Shown piece after piece: positions 10,349 to 20,419 of a DNA stretch of 64,000 nucleotides (the first letter of the stretch is position 1; each line of letters begins with the position of its first letter). A program made the position numbers and the translations under genes. The stretch covers positions 1 to 64,000 of the forward strand of contig JAPDRN010000009.1 of NCBI GenBank assembly GCA_030247855.1, given 5' to 3'. Under the pieces are notes generated by a model that was not told the origin of the DNA, searched no databases, and saw only the letters and a program-made list of their open reading frames with translations. The stretch comes from Knufia peltigerae. Lineage: Eukaryota; Ascomycota; Eurotiomycetes; Chaetothyriales; Trichomeriaceae.

Positions 10349-11312
10349 CTAGCCGGTCTCGGGTTCCTCCTCCTTAGCAAGGCCGTGCTCTTTCAAGAGA
10401 GTCATGATTTCGTCGCCAGACCACAGATGGTGGTAGATCTTGCCGTCCGCCGTCTTTCCAACGGTTGCAAATTCAACTGGGCCAAACAGTCAGCTTTTCC
10501 TCTTCATCTATCAAAACGATATCGTTGTCATCGTGCAAAACTCACTCTTCTCACTGCTCAACTTTGTCGAATCCATGGTCTTGCTGAGTACCTTGACCGC
10601 CATCCCACACGCTTCTTTCAAATCACATTCTTCCTTGTAGTCTTGCTTCAATAGCGACTGTGCGCTGGCGTTGTTGGCTCCTACACTCGTGGCCTTCCAT
10701 CCACCGTAGTTTCCCGATGGGTTGCTCTGGTACAACTGGAATTGACGTTGAGGGTCCCATCCGGCATAGATGAAAGAGACGCCGAACGGCCGCAGACCAC
10801 CATGCTGTGTATAGCCTTGTTTGAGGTCACACAGCCGTCGTACGAGCTGTTCGCAGGGGATGTCTTCATTGTAGGTCAGGAGATGGCGTTGCGCAGCCTG
10901 TCGAGCGTAGTTGATCAGGATATTTGCATCGGCAGTCATGCCTGCTACGGCACAGATCATGTTGCTAAATTAAAGGCCTTTGAGTCAGCAAAAAAGTTGT
11001 CCTCCCCTTATGAGCTGCATCGCCATGATGAGACGTACTCATTCAAGATGTACAGTTTCTCCGCAGATGTGTCCTGCTCAAGCAATTTGCTCGTCACTTT
11101 GCGTTCAGCTGCGAGGACAATTCCATCCTTTGCTAATATCCCTAGCGCCGTGCCTGCGTGCGAAATGGCTTCGAGTGCATACTCGACTTGGTATAATCGG
11201 CCTTCGGGGGAGAAGATTGTTGTCTATGTAGACGAATGGTTGGTTAGAATTGCTCAAAGCTGCTCCGAAGTTCTGTATCAAATCTTACCCGTGAATCGTA
11301 TCTGCGAGCCAT
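10349..11312 (-). CDS. pre9: 20S proteasome subunit alpha-3 (Pre9/PSMA4)
   Basis: Structural alpha subunit of the outer ring of the 20S core particle, in nucleus and cytosol. Four exons give 251 aa: 11312..11289 (only 8 codons), 11223..11039, 10964..10546 and 10476..10349. The N-terminus reads [20 protein letters not shown], the proteasome alpha-subunit signature. It continues into VEYALEAISHAGTALGI. The body has PCEQLVRRLCDLKQGYTQ, RPFGVSFIYAGWD and SGNYGGWKATSVGANN, which match the alpha-3 (PSMA4) type rather than other alphas. The C-terminus ends KEEEPETG. All introns have GT..AG ends and the summed frame is exact (252 codons with stop). It converges with the permease gene and is divergent from the WW/FF gene. 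Confidence 0.94.
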
Positions 11313-11672
11313 TGTGATATAGCTTGATATGCTAAAGGCAGAGAGAAAGGTACCGAGTTGCGCTCTGGTGAATCTAAGCGAAAGATCGAAAATGGGCTGG
11401 CAACTGTATGAACTTATGATGCGGAGGACGAGTGAGTAGCAGGCACGGAAGCCTCACGCGTCCATATGCTCTGAGCCAATGGGATTTGTCCATGGACTTC
11501 GCAAGGCTGGCCACTTCTTTTGACGAGGCTGCAGGTACGGATATTATTCTTCTGGTTTAGGCTCATCACCACCACTTGCTCCAACCTTTTTTTGTTCTAT
11601 GGCCCTCGCAGTCTACAGTACGAGTAGAACATAATCTGTCAGAGCCTTGACTACCTACTGTGGACGGTCAAC
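11313..11672. promoter_or_regulatory. bidirectional promoter, PRE9 / WW-FF gene
   Basis: 360 bases between the divergent ATGs at 11312 and 11673. I did not find an exact yeast PACE element (GGTGGCAAA) in either orientation. No ORF of note is present. Confidence 0.5.
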
Positions 11673-13169
11673 ATGCTCAAAACTACATACCGTGCTGCCG
11701 CTCCTGCGCCAGCAGAATCCCCTCTTCCACCAGGCTGGACCGAACACAAAGCCCCGACGGGACATACCTACTACTTTAATGCAGAGACGAAACAATCGAC
11801 CTATACACGCCCTACGGCACCATCTGATGAACCCTTACAGATCGACTATGGTGCCTCTGAGCCCGATCATGTCATGCGCGCGTCCATGCAGGTCATGGAA
11901 GAATTTCAAAGGAACAACCCACAAGGCCCAGGTCACTTCACCGGTGGGAAGAGTTACCAGGATCATTCCCGCCGACGAGGGAACCAGGGAGACAGGCCAA
12001 AATCGAAAGCACCGATACCCGACTGCTTTCCATGGGTCCTCGTGAAAACGAAACTGGGTAGACGGTTCGTCCACAATACAGAAACAAAGCAAAGTCTGTG
12101 GAAGTTTCCGCAGGACGTAATGATGGCAGTGATTGAAATGGACAAGAATGAATGGGAAGCCAAAAAGAGAACTGAAGAGCAGCCTGCTGAGCCTCGGGAT
12201 ACACAGACGCAAGAATCGTCGTCCAAACCGCGTTCGACGAGTCCGGACCAGACACAATCCAAGTCAGGACGGGCGCCGACAGCACCACCGGAAGATTACG
12301 ACAGCGACTCGTACGAAGAAGTCGAAGTGACCGACGACGAGGCCGAGGACCAGGACGGGAACCACGCAAAGCGTCCACGGCTGTCCGCGACACCACCGCC
12401 CTCAGGGCCTGTAGAATTCAACGAGGATGACATAGCATGGCAACTTGCCGCCATGGAAGATGACTTCCCTGCCGACAACGATGCATACTCCAACCCTGAC
12501 GCCGCCGCCGCCGGCGCCGCCGGGTACGAGGATGAAGCCGAGGGAGATGACGAAGAAGACGAAGGTCTGCCCCTTACGGACGTCGACAAGACCGCCCTCT
12601 TCCGCTCCCTCCTCGACGACAGTGGAATTTCACCGTACTCGACGTTTGAGAAACTGATCGACGACATGAACATAGTCGAAGACGACCGGTGGGTGGCGTT
12701 GCCCAACACCGCCTCCCGCCGCGACGCTTTCGGATCGTGGTCGAAAGACCGCATCGCCGAGATCCAGGAGCGCAAAAGGACCGAGGCGTCCACGAAGAAG
12801 CCGCGGGACGCCCGCGTTGATTACCTGCGCTTCCTGAACGGCCACGCGACCCCGAAACTGTACTGGCCCGAGTTCAAGCGGAAGTTCAAAAGGGAACCCG
12901 AGATGCGCGACGCCGGGTTACAAGACAAGGATCGCGAAAAGATGTACCGCGAACTCGTGGCCAAGCTCAAGACCAGCGACGGCGACCGAAAAAGGGACCT
13001 TGTTGGTCTGCTCAAGAGCGCGGTCGACAAGGCCAGTCTCGAACGACACCAACGTGGGTCTTCTACCAGCATCGACGAATTGCCAGACAGTATATTGCGC
13101 GACGTCAGGTTCTACACGATCGAACAGTCACGGAGGGACGAGCTCGTCAAGACTTTTCTCGAGACGTGA
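11673..13169 (+). CDS. WW and FF domain protein, URN1-like splicing factor
   Basis: Uninterrupted 498-aa reading frame. A WW domain sits at about residues 17-47 (PLPPGWTEHKAPTG...TYYFN...STYTRP), with the second Trp replaced by Tyr. A second WW-like segment lies at about 114-148 (CFPWVLVKTKLGRRF...SLWKFP). A long acidic, Ser-rich linker follows, then one FF domain at about 305-360 (TALFRSLLDDSGISPYSTFEKL). The C-terminal region contains Tyr-x2-Glu/Lys-rich helices typical of FF repeats. Domain order and size match the yeast URN1 / S. pombe Dre4 group, nuclear proteins linked to pre-mRNA splicing. PRP40 itself has two WW and several FF domains and is less likely. The ATG at 11673 is followed quickly by the WW domain, so no upstream exon is needed. 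Confidence 0.88.
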   Translation: MLKTTYRAAAPAPAESPLPPGWTEHKAPTGHTYYFNAETKQSTYTRPTAPSDEPLQIDYGASEPDHVMRASMQVMEEFQRNNPQGPGHFTGGKSYQDHSRRRGNQGDRPKSKAPIPDCFPWVLVKTKLGRRFVHNTETKQSLWKFPQDVMMAVIEMDKNEWEAKKRTEEQPAEPRDTQTQESSSKPRSTSPDQTQSKSGRAPTAPPEDYDSDSYEEVEVTDDEAEDQDGNHAKRPRLSATPPPSGPVEFNEDDIAWQLAAMEDDFPADNDAYSNPDAAAAGAAGYEDEAEGDDEEDEGLPLTDVDKTALFRSLLDDSGISPYSTFEKLIDDMNIVEDDRWVALPNTASRRDAFGSWSKDRIAEIQERKRTEASTKKPRDARVDYLRFLNGHATPKLYWPEFKRKFKREPEMRDAGLQDKDREKMYRELVAKLKTSDGDRKRDLVGLLKSAVDKASLERHQRGSSTSIDELPDSILRDVRFYTIEQSRRDELVKTFLET

Positions 13170-14237
13170 GACGACGTGACGACTGACGCCTTGCCTCTTC
13201 TCAGTAGCACAGCAGAGTATGCGTCGAGCAAGTATGTACAGTAACAGAAATCAAATCCAGCTTTATAATTTTACCTACCTAGTATGGAGCAAAGAAACCA
13301 TATTCAGTACAACGTGACATGTTGTAAATTCCCCCTTGGCTTCAAATTACTGTTCGTTCTTCTTCTTCTTCTTCTTCTTCTTCTTCTTCTTCTTCTTCTT
13401 CTTCTTCTTCTTCTTCTTCTTCTTTTCTTCACTCGAGAAGTCAACACCCAACAAACGTGAAAACCGACGCAACGCCCAGGATACACTCCGTACTACTACT
13501 CTTTCTACAGGAAAAAGTCATTTCCATTGTAACGTCCAACGTTTCCACCATTTCGTCCCTTGTCCCCTCGTGTGAACCTTGCGTGCTTGGGTGTGATTGT
13601 ACGGTGAGAGTAAGGTATGGCATGCCACTCCCTCCACCCCCTTTTTCTTTCTTTCTTCCTTTTTTCTTTTGACAAAAAAAATGAGGATTGGTTTGGCCTA
13701 CCAATAAGTACCTAGGTACTCCGTACCTACGAAGTGGGTAAAAAATCAAAGACCACCCGTCACTCTATTTCACAACAGCACGGAAGAATTGAAACTCATA
13801 GACATACACACACTACTAACCCTCCTACCAATATACACAATGCCGTTCAAAACCGCATGAGATCATTTCCCTCCTTTGTTTCAACCTCCCCGTTGCGCCC
13901 TCCCCAAGCCGTAATAAGCGGCCGTAATAGCAACAACAAAAAAGCACCACATGACAGAGCTCTCTCCATCGCAAGACCGAAGCGGGAGGGGGTATATATC
14001 GACGCACACACACACAAAAGCCCGATACAAGTCTCTCTCTCTCTCTCGCACGTATCCAACTCCTTTCCATCACTCTTCTACTTTATTCGTAGATGCGTCT
14101 TCCCAAGTTGCATGACATTTAATGATCCAGGAACAGACCACCTAGGTAGTCATTTAGAGGGTTCGACCAAGTGGCAGTTCTCACACGCATACACTCTCAT
14201 CGATTTTGAATACAAGCTAAAACGTGCGTAGTGCCCT
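13170..14237. other. convergent intergenic spacer with pyrimidine tracts
   Basis: 1068 bases between the stops of the WW/FF and BYE1-like genes. It contains the TTC tract at 13357-13424, a C/T-rich stretch near 13624-13673, the palindromic motif CCTAGG next to GTACTCCGTAC near 13711-13726 and a CT tract near 14033-14048. The ORFs covering it are translations of these repeats. Confidence 0.6.
13357..13424. repeat. (TTC)n / (GAA)n microsatellite
   Basis: About 22 uninterrupted TTC units on the + strand, about 190 bp past the WW/FF stop codon. All purines are on one strand and all pyrimidines on the other. This is the longest perfect simple repeat in the window. Confidence 0.95.
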
Positions 14238-16846
14238 TTAAATCGACCCGCCTGAGCCACCAGCTGCCACACTAGTTTCCTGCAACATTGTCGTAAGGAC
14301 GTCTAGCCGATTTGCCGCTTCGGGATTCCGTTCGATGCATTCCTTGATAATCTTAAATTCCATCTCTCCCGCATTGGGAGCTTGAGCACATAGCTGAACG
14401 ACAGCTGGACTCACCGCCATTGGACCGAGGATTTTCTGTGCGGTAGCCATGGCGGGTGACTGTGGTAGTTGTGGCGGCGGTTGCTGTTGCTGTCCATATC
14501 CTGGGTACGGTGCTGCTTGTGGCACGAATGATTGGGTCGACGCCCCGTTCGCACCATACTGGCCAGCTGGAGCAGGTGATTGACTGTACGTAGCAGCAGC
14601 AGCCGGCTGTGGCTCGAAACTGCCCTCATGTGGCGTAATGGGGGTCTGCGCGACTGCAGGACCTCTTGTCAAGGGACTGTCAACGGACCCATCGTGGTTC
14701 ACTCCCTTCATATGGGGCAACTCGCTATTCTTAATAACGATCGGGATAAGCAACATACGTTCTTGTGTCGGGTCAGGGAAATCGGTCTCGAGTTTCTTCA
14801 CGAATGTGGGTAGTTCTTGACCCTTATTGAGTGGGATGAGGTAGATATCCTTGATAGCTGGCGTCTTGTGCTGGACACACACACCGAATCGTTCTTTCGT
14901 TTTGAAGTAACGGAACAATTTGTCAAACTCTGATTGATCGTGTGAATTCTGAGGCTCGGGCATATAAACGATGACAAGATCTGATGTGTTGCTGTATTCA
15001 AGGCCGCAAAGGTATTCGTCGGCCTTGTTAGGTTGGATGCGACCACCGATTGTGATGTCCGCAGGTAGGATATCATCGTATGTCATCCGTAAGGTATCAC
15101 TATCAGGCGTTGCACCTGCTGCATGCTTTGCAATGGCGCGGAAACGGCCGAGATTACCACCGTTAATGTTGCCTCGCCACACCGCGCCGTCGACACCACC
15201 AGAAGCCTCTTGTGGAGAATAAGGCGGCGATTCGGCCTCCTCATCTTTGAGAAGCGCATCGATGTCAGCATCAGCTTTTGCGCCTGGGCCTACAGGCTCT
15301 CGCACAGTCGCGCCAGGTGACTGCTGAGGCAGCTCGCCAAATCGCTGACCATCGGTTTCAGGAGAGCCTTGTACATTAGACCATACTTTGTCGATGTCGA
15401 AGTTGGCTGATGGTTGACGCTGCTTAGTATCAACTGTTGGTTTAGGTCGATCCTTGCTAGCACCTGCGTTTTCCGCAATTGCCGAAGGACTCTTGACATC
15501 TGGACTCTGGGCTTCGCCATCTGCTGGCTCCATAGCACTGGGTCGGCGAGCAGGGGCATTGGACGATTCAGATTCGGCAGCCACCTGTCTTGATTCATCG
15601 ACATACTCCTCGCCCTTATGTGTACGTCTAATCCGAGGGCCTTGTTCCTCAACGATGGTATGTTGTTTCTCCAGCTCCTTCATGGTAGCTGCATCTTTCT
15701 TCTTTTGTTCCTCGCTGGCCATGTCTTTTGGATCCATGCCAGCAAGTTCTTCGGGGCTGATCTCGCCATTGAGCAATTGTACTGCAAGGGCGTGATTCTT
15801 CTTGACATTGAACGGGATCGAGCGCAGCTGAGCCTTGTATGCTTCATTAGGCTCACCACTACCACCTACGTGGATGTGATACAGGGCAGCTTCGAGTCTA
15901 AGACCCATACTGTTCGCGACGTTTTGTGCGCTTGACCCGCTCGGCAGGGTGTATTCGCCTTGCTTTGTGGCTTCTTTGATCTGTTGCTCTACCAACTTGA
16001 TCAAGGTTGTTGCAGCTTGCTTTCTGACGTTGTCAAGCTCCTTGACGTCGTTGGGGACGGGATACTCGGTCTTGGAAACTCGTCTTGAGGGAGTCTCGCT
16101 TGGCTTGGGCGCTGGTGTCGCAGATTTGGCACCGTTAGTGTCCGCGACAGGCGTACCTCTGGCTTTCTTGTTCTGTTGGTGGGTTAGAACTGGCTTACGG
16201 TAGCTCTGAACGTGACTTACTTTGACTTCGGGCACAATGGGAGAGTCTTCGAGCTTGCGCTTCTGTCCAGTCGAAGACGGCTGAGGTGTCTGGTCCTTCA
16301 CTTCTTGACTAGCCACCGACGCGACCTCACTGGTCCGGCCGGCGCCAGATTTACGGCCCTTTTTGCCTTTCTTCCTGCTTTTCTCTTCAAATTTCCTCAG
16401 AACTTCTTCCCAAGGCTTTTCTCCCCGTGCCATGGCAGCGAGAAGGTCCTTGTGATCGCTAGGCTTGCATTGCTCGCAGAAGTACGTATCGGCCTCGTAG
16501 TCTTCTGCAAGTCCCATACAGCTGTTGTGTTGCCACACTTCGCATTTGTCACAACAGATCATAGCTCGAGGGACATCTTCTTCCTCTTCGTATGTTCCGC
16601 AAATACATCGGATCTTCTCTGCAGGTTCCTCCTCTTCGACAGCTTTGGCTTTGGATCCCTTTGTCTTGCCCTTTTTCTTCGGGGCATCTTCTTGGATATC
16701 GCGGTCTTTGGTGTATTGCCCTTTGGTGGCGCGACCTGATCGCCTGGGTTCATCTGGTTGCCATCGTCAGTGAGGGGGTTTTCTCGAGGGCGAGACTGCG
16801 CAACAAGCGCAGCCCCGATGGGATGACCAATTGACTCACCGGCCAT
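14238..16846 (-). CDS. bye1: BYE1-like PHD / TFIIS-central / SPOC transcription factor
   Basis: Nuclear RNA polymerase II-associated factor of the Bye1 type, 824 aa from three exons: 16846..16840, 16753..16221 and 16172..14238. The first exon has only 7 nt (ATGGCCG). After an 87-nt GTGAGT...CAG intron the protein starts MADEPRRSGRATKGQYTKD, the usual fungal N-terminus. The second intron is 48 nt, in frame, with a TTCTAAC branch point. Domains in order: PHD finger with CICG...CCDKCEVWQHNSC...YFCEQC in the first ~130 residues, a Lys/Ser-rich linker, a TFIIS central domain (DNVRKQAATTLIKLVEQQ...), an acidic low-complexity part, a SPOC domain (GAVWRGNIN...LIPLNKGQELPTF) and a Gln/Pro-rich tail. 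It has a divergent promoter with the ZNF830-like gene. Confidence 0.92.
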
Positions 16847-17636
16847 GATTGAAAGGACACTCTCGTAATATGATATCGTGCAAGTTGTGTCTACAGGACG
16901 CGCAGCGAGTGGAGATCTCGTCACAAATCACGGGTCTTTTTTCTAGTCGCGATCTACAACAAGTCGCGGGGGAGATTGTTCACGAGACCAAGTGCTGTAT
17001 GGATGCGCCAACCGGCGCCAGTCGCGGGTTTCTTGAGTTTGAGAAGACTAATCGACTAACGATGCAAGTAAAAGTCGAGGTCTTTTCCTTGGTTGTGTCT
17101 GTAGTGAGAGAATGGACTGGTAGAAGTGGCCAGAAAGCCTTGTTTTGGAAATCACGACGAGGAAAGGCGAAAGGGCCGCTTGAGATGCGGGAAATGAGTC
17201 CAACGCCTCCTCATCTGCCAAGTGGAAGAGCCAGGTCTAAATGGGGTAAAAATGGCGTCGATTTTGGAATCTTTGGGGAATCTTTATGGCGCCGCTCTAT
17301 GACGAGTGTTGATGTCAGGTCTTCCAGATTACAAGGCTGCGCGAGGAGGGAATCGCAAGGCTGGGCCTGGGAAAAACTGGCACACGTGATCGTCGTCATT
17401 CCTTGAAAACAAGCACAACAGTAGCAATCGACAGGCCTGCAAGATCTCGCTTCAGATACTAAAACCGTTTCAGATCAATGGACCACTTCCACATGCACAT
17501 GTATTGATCAACCTAAGTAGAGGTTCTTTGTGGTCTCCCTTTTTCCTTTCTCTTCTCTTCCCCCCCTCCTTCCGACCATCGATCTCTCTCTCTCTCAGAC
17601 ACACACACACACCAGTGGGACATTTACACCCACAGA
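16847..17636. promoter_or_regulatory. bidirectional promoter, BYE1-like / ZNF830-like
   Basis: 790 bases between divergent ATGs. A CT tract followed by a CA tract (about 17582-17613) ends some 25 bp before the ZNF830-like ATG; such pyrimidine tracts are common near fungal transcription starts. The 185-aa ORF at 16849-17406 has no recognisable domain and is probably spurious. Confidence 0.5.
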
Positions 17637-18722
17637 ATGGCTGATGTTCGCGCCCTTCTCGCTGCCGAGCGGCAATCTCGCCGCATCACACACCCACATC
17701 TCACGTACACAAAGTCTGGCATGTTGATATGTTCGATATGTAACATGAATGTCAAGTCCGAGGCATTGTGGGAAGGACACCTCAAGTCTGCGAACCACCG
17801 AAAAAACGCACACGCCCACGCTCAAGCGCAGGCACAGACGGCGTCGTCCCAAGGGCAAGAGAAGAGTAGTGGTACAAAAGGAACGAAACGAAAAATCGAA
17901 GATGTGGACGACGAGCCACAAGATGAACGAGACGATGCCGAGGTCGAGACCAGGAAAAAGGCCAAATCAAGGCCGGAAAGTCTGGTTTCAGAACCTACCA
18001 GTTCGAGTTCGACTGTGACTGCGACTGCGACTGTGACCTCCACAAACGGAACTGTCCAGAAGAAGTCTACGACCAAAGAGGTGACGACGAAGCCTGAAGA
18101 ACTGCAACAATTACGACAACCTGAAGTATCAACATCAGTTCCTGTACCTCCACCAACAAAGACAGAACCACCCACCACCACAACCGGCAACGATTCCACG
18201 GCGGACGTAGACGAGGATGAATGGGCGGCCTTTGAAAGGGAAGTGGCACCTCTCGCAGCGGCAGAGTCGGCAGCTCCGGCAAGAGTACCGGACTATTCCT
18301 CGGCCACGATCACGGCGGCGCCCGTGACGGCGGAACAGCTCAGGCGACAATCCGACGAAGACAAACAACGGAGGTTGGAATCAGCGGCGGACGACGAGAA
18401 AGAAGACGAGGAGCGAAGGTTGGAGGAAGAGTTTGAGGTCATGGAGGAGATGGAAGAGCGTGTGCGCAAGTTGAGAGAAAAGAGGGACGCATTGAGACAA
18501 GTGGCGCAGTCACAACAGACTGGTGCCGATACGGGACAAGAAGTTCCCTCGACCACCGTCCCACCAGAGGAGACGGACGGTGTGAATGGAGGAGAGGATG
18601 GCCAGAAGGTGGTTGACAAACCTACGCAGGTACAGGTTCAGGAAGATCGCGAAGGTGAAGGTGGAGAAGAAGATGATGATGATGATGACGACGACGATGA
18701 TGTTGACGACTGGTATTCGTGA
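17637..18722 (+). CDS. ZNF830/CCDC16-like C2H2 zinc-finger protein
   Basis: Single-exon 361-aa nuclear protein. Residues 1-60 contain ADVRALLAAERQSRRITHP, then a U1/matrin-type C2H2 finger (CSICNMNVKSEALWEGH, with the last His in SANHRKN). The middle is low-complexity (Thr, Glu, Pro rich) and contains a DEDEWAAFEREV motif. A Glu/Arg-rich coiled coil follows at about 255-300, and the end is a long Asp run closing in VDDWYS. This order is that of ZNF830, a spliceosome-associated protein. The call rests on domain order and the N-terminal motif. The ATG at 17637 directly follows a CT/CA promoter tract and is in good context (AGAATGG). Confidence 0.83.
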   Translation: MADVRALLAAERQSRRITHPHLTYTKSGMLICSICNMNVKSEALWEGHLKSANHRKNAHAHAQAQAQTASSQGQEKSSGTKGTKRKIEDVDDEPQDERDDAEVETRKKAKSRPESLVSEPTSSSSTVTATATVTSTNGTVQKKSTTKEVTTKPEELQQLRQPEVSTSVPVPPPTKTEPPTTTTGNDSTADVDEDEWAAFEREVAPLAAAESAAPARVPDYSSATITAAPVTAEQLRRQSDEDKQRRLESAADDEKEDEERRLEEEFEVMEEMEERVRKLREKRDALRQVAQSQQTGADTGQEVPSTTVPPEETDGVNGGEDGQKVVDKPTQVQVQEDREGEGGEEDDDDDDDDDDVDDWYS

Positions 18723-19051
18723 TTTGTGTAATGGTCGTTACTATCTGATTCATCAAGCCTTGAAGTCCGAGTCCAATAAGATACCCCAACAACTTTGGTT
18801 TTCTCTCTTCTTCTGTCTCCGAATTGAGAACCTGTCTATGTTTTGATACTCCTTCTCGTGAGTATTATATCTACCTAAAATCTATCCATATCCAAATGTC
18901 TCGTCGTATCGGAAAAAAGTCGTCATGATGGTTGGAGAGAAAAAAAGACACACAAAAAACAATAAACGTCCGCCCGCGAGAATATAAGATGGAATGGTGT
19001 GTGCACAATTCCAGTGGTTTTAGGCTTGGGTCCTCGGGTTCAAGATAGAAA
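18723..19051. other. convergent intergenic spacer
   Basis: 329 bases between the stops of the ZNF830-like and SIS-domain genes. It is A/T-rich with no coding signal. Confidence 0.5.
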
Positions 19052-20419
19052 TCAAAAATGATCTCCCATCATTTCTTCAATCTCCACGATGCCCGTCACT
19101 TCGTTGTTCTGGTCCACGACGCCCAACAGGGTGCCCCTCCGCAGGAACTCCCGGCCCCTGCCGGTGCCCTCGTCTCGCATCTGGTGGATCCACCGTCGAC
19201 ACTCGTCCACCGTGGTCGAACCCAGGACGGAAATCCAGTCCGTCTTCTCGATCACGACGGGACCGAGGCGGTCGGCCAGGTCGGCGACGGCGACCCCGGA
19301 TCCCCCGGCGGGCAGGTTCTGTATCCGGCGGGGCCCGATCATGTGGTGAGGCGAGGTCCTCACGAACCCCCGAGGTGACCGGACGGCGGCCAGGAGCACG
19401 TCAAAACACAAAAGTTTGTTGTCATCGTCGGCCGGACCACCACCACCACCCCGGGGCGTGGCGATGGGGATGTGTGAGACCGTCGTGGCGATGTCGGACA
19501 TGAGCGGCTCGGGTTGTACTGCGGTTGTCCGCGCGACCCCGTGATCGTTGCTGCTGACGCCGCCGCCGCCGCCGGCGGTAGTGGTAGGCTGCTGGCCCGA
19601 GAAGTCGAGTTGTGCTTGACCTATGGCACCTCCGGGGTGGTTGGCGGCGAAGATGGCGGGAGTCTGCAGCCCGGCCGCAGAGTGTAGGTCGTCGGCCACG
19701 GCCAGAGCGAGGCTGTCGCCGATGGCCAACGTGATGGTCGTGGATGTCGTGGGTGCCGACACGCCGAAAGATGCGGTTTCGGATTCGTGGATCACCGTCG
19801 GCACCAGGATGTTTTTCGAGTTCACGCGCGCCGGGTGGCAGAGGATCGGGCAGGTTTGTTCGGTCAAGTGGCCGGACATGACGATCAGGGGTATCGAAGG
19901 GTCGATGTGAGGGAGGAGTGATAGGAGTTCGGGGGTCTTTCCCGAGAAGGTGACCATGATGATTGTGTCGCTGGGCCGGACGACCCCCAGGTCACCGTGG
20001 AGTGCCTCTATGGGGTGCAAGAAGACGGCGTGGATGCCCAAGGAGACGAACGTGGCGACCAGTTTCTTAGCGATGTGGCCCGACTTGCCCACCCCTGTGA
20101 AGATGGTCTTGCCGTGACGAGTCTCGGACTGGATGATTTGACGGATGGCCTGTAACAGAAAGGTCTGGAGTTGGGCGGAACTGCTGTAGAGGTCTTCGAG
20201 GTGGGACAAGGCGAGTCTCTCGGTGGCCAGGACATGTAGAGCCTTCTTGACGGTTTTGCTGTCAGCAATAAAACTGTCTTCTTCGTTGTTATAGAACGCC
20301 TCGGAGATGTCGGGAGGTGTGATGGGTAGAGATTCAATATGTTGTTCGGCTATCGACCCGGACAAAGGCATGGATGGGGTCAGTGGTGTTGGGAGGGACG
20401 ATCGATGAGAGTATGCCAT
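19052..20419 (-). CDS. SIS-domain sugar-phosphate isomerase-like protein (KpsF/GutQ type)
   Basis: 455 aa from the ATG at 20419, the first true ATG of the frame (context AAAATGG); the frame extends upstream only through a TTG. A SIS domain covers about residues 70-250: IFTGVGKSGHIAKKLVATF (phosphosugar-binding loop), then HGDLGVV and MVTFSGKTPELLSLLPH, as in bacterial arabinose-5-phosphate isomerases KdsD/GutQ. After a Gly/Thr-rich insert the C-terminal ~150 residues resemble a degenerate CBS pair (GTLLGVVDQNNEVTGIVEIEE). The bacterial enzyme interconverts arabinose-5-P and ribulose-5-P. The substrate in fungi, which lack KDO-type LPS, is not known to me. The C-terminal third of the coding sequence is very GC-rich. 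Confidence 0.85.
   Translation of the reverse strand: MAYSHRSSLPTPLTPSMPLSGSIAEQHIESLPITPPDISEAFYNNEEDSFIADSKTVKKALHVLATERLALSHLEDLYSSSAQLQTFLLQAIRQIIQSETRHGKTIFTGVGKSGHIAKKLVATFVSLGIHAVFLHPIEALHGDLGVVRPSDTIIMVTFSGKTPELLSLLPHIDPSIPLIVMSGHLTEQTCPILCHPARVNSKNILVPTVIHESETASFGVSAPTTSTTITLAIGDSLALAVADDLHSAAGLQTPAIFAANHPGGAIGQAQLDFSGQQPTTTAGGGGGVSSNDHGVARTTAVQPEPLMSDIATTVSHIPIATPRGGGGGPADDDNKLLCFDVLLAAVRSPRGFVRTSPHHMIGPRRIQNLPAGGSGVAVADLADRLGPVVIEKTDWISVLGSTTVDECRRWIHQMRDEGTGRGREFLRRGTLLGVVDQNNEVTGIVEIEEMMGDHF

Noticed and set aside
11313..11672. Proteasome PACE element upstream of PRE9
   Set aside because: No exact GGTGGCAAA or reverse complement was found; near matches such as GGCTGGCAA are too weak to call.
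13304..13575. ORFs encoding long Phe or Arg runs
   Set aside because: Direct translations of the TTC/GAA microsatellite.
16849..17406. 185-aa ORF in the BYE1/ZNF830 promoter region
   Set aside because: No motif; it lies in a divergent promoter and its start overlaps the BYE1-like 5' region.
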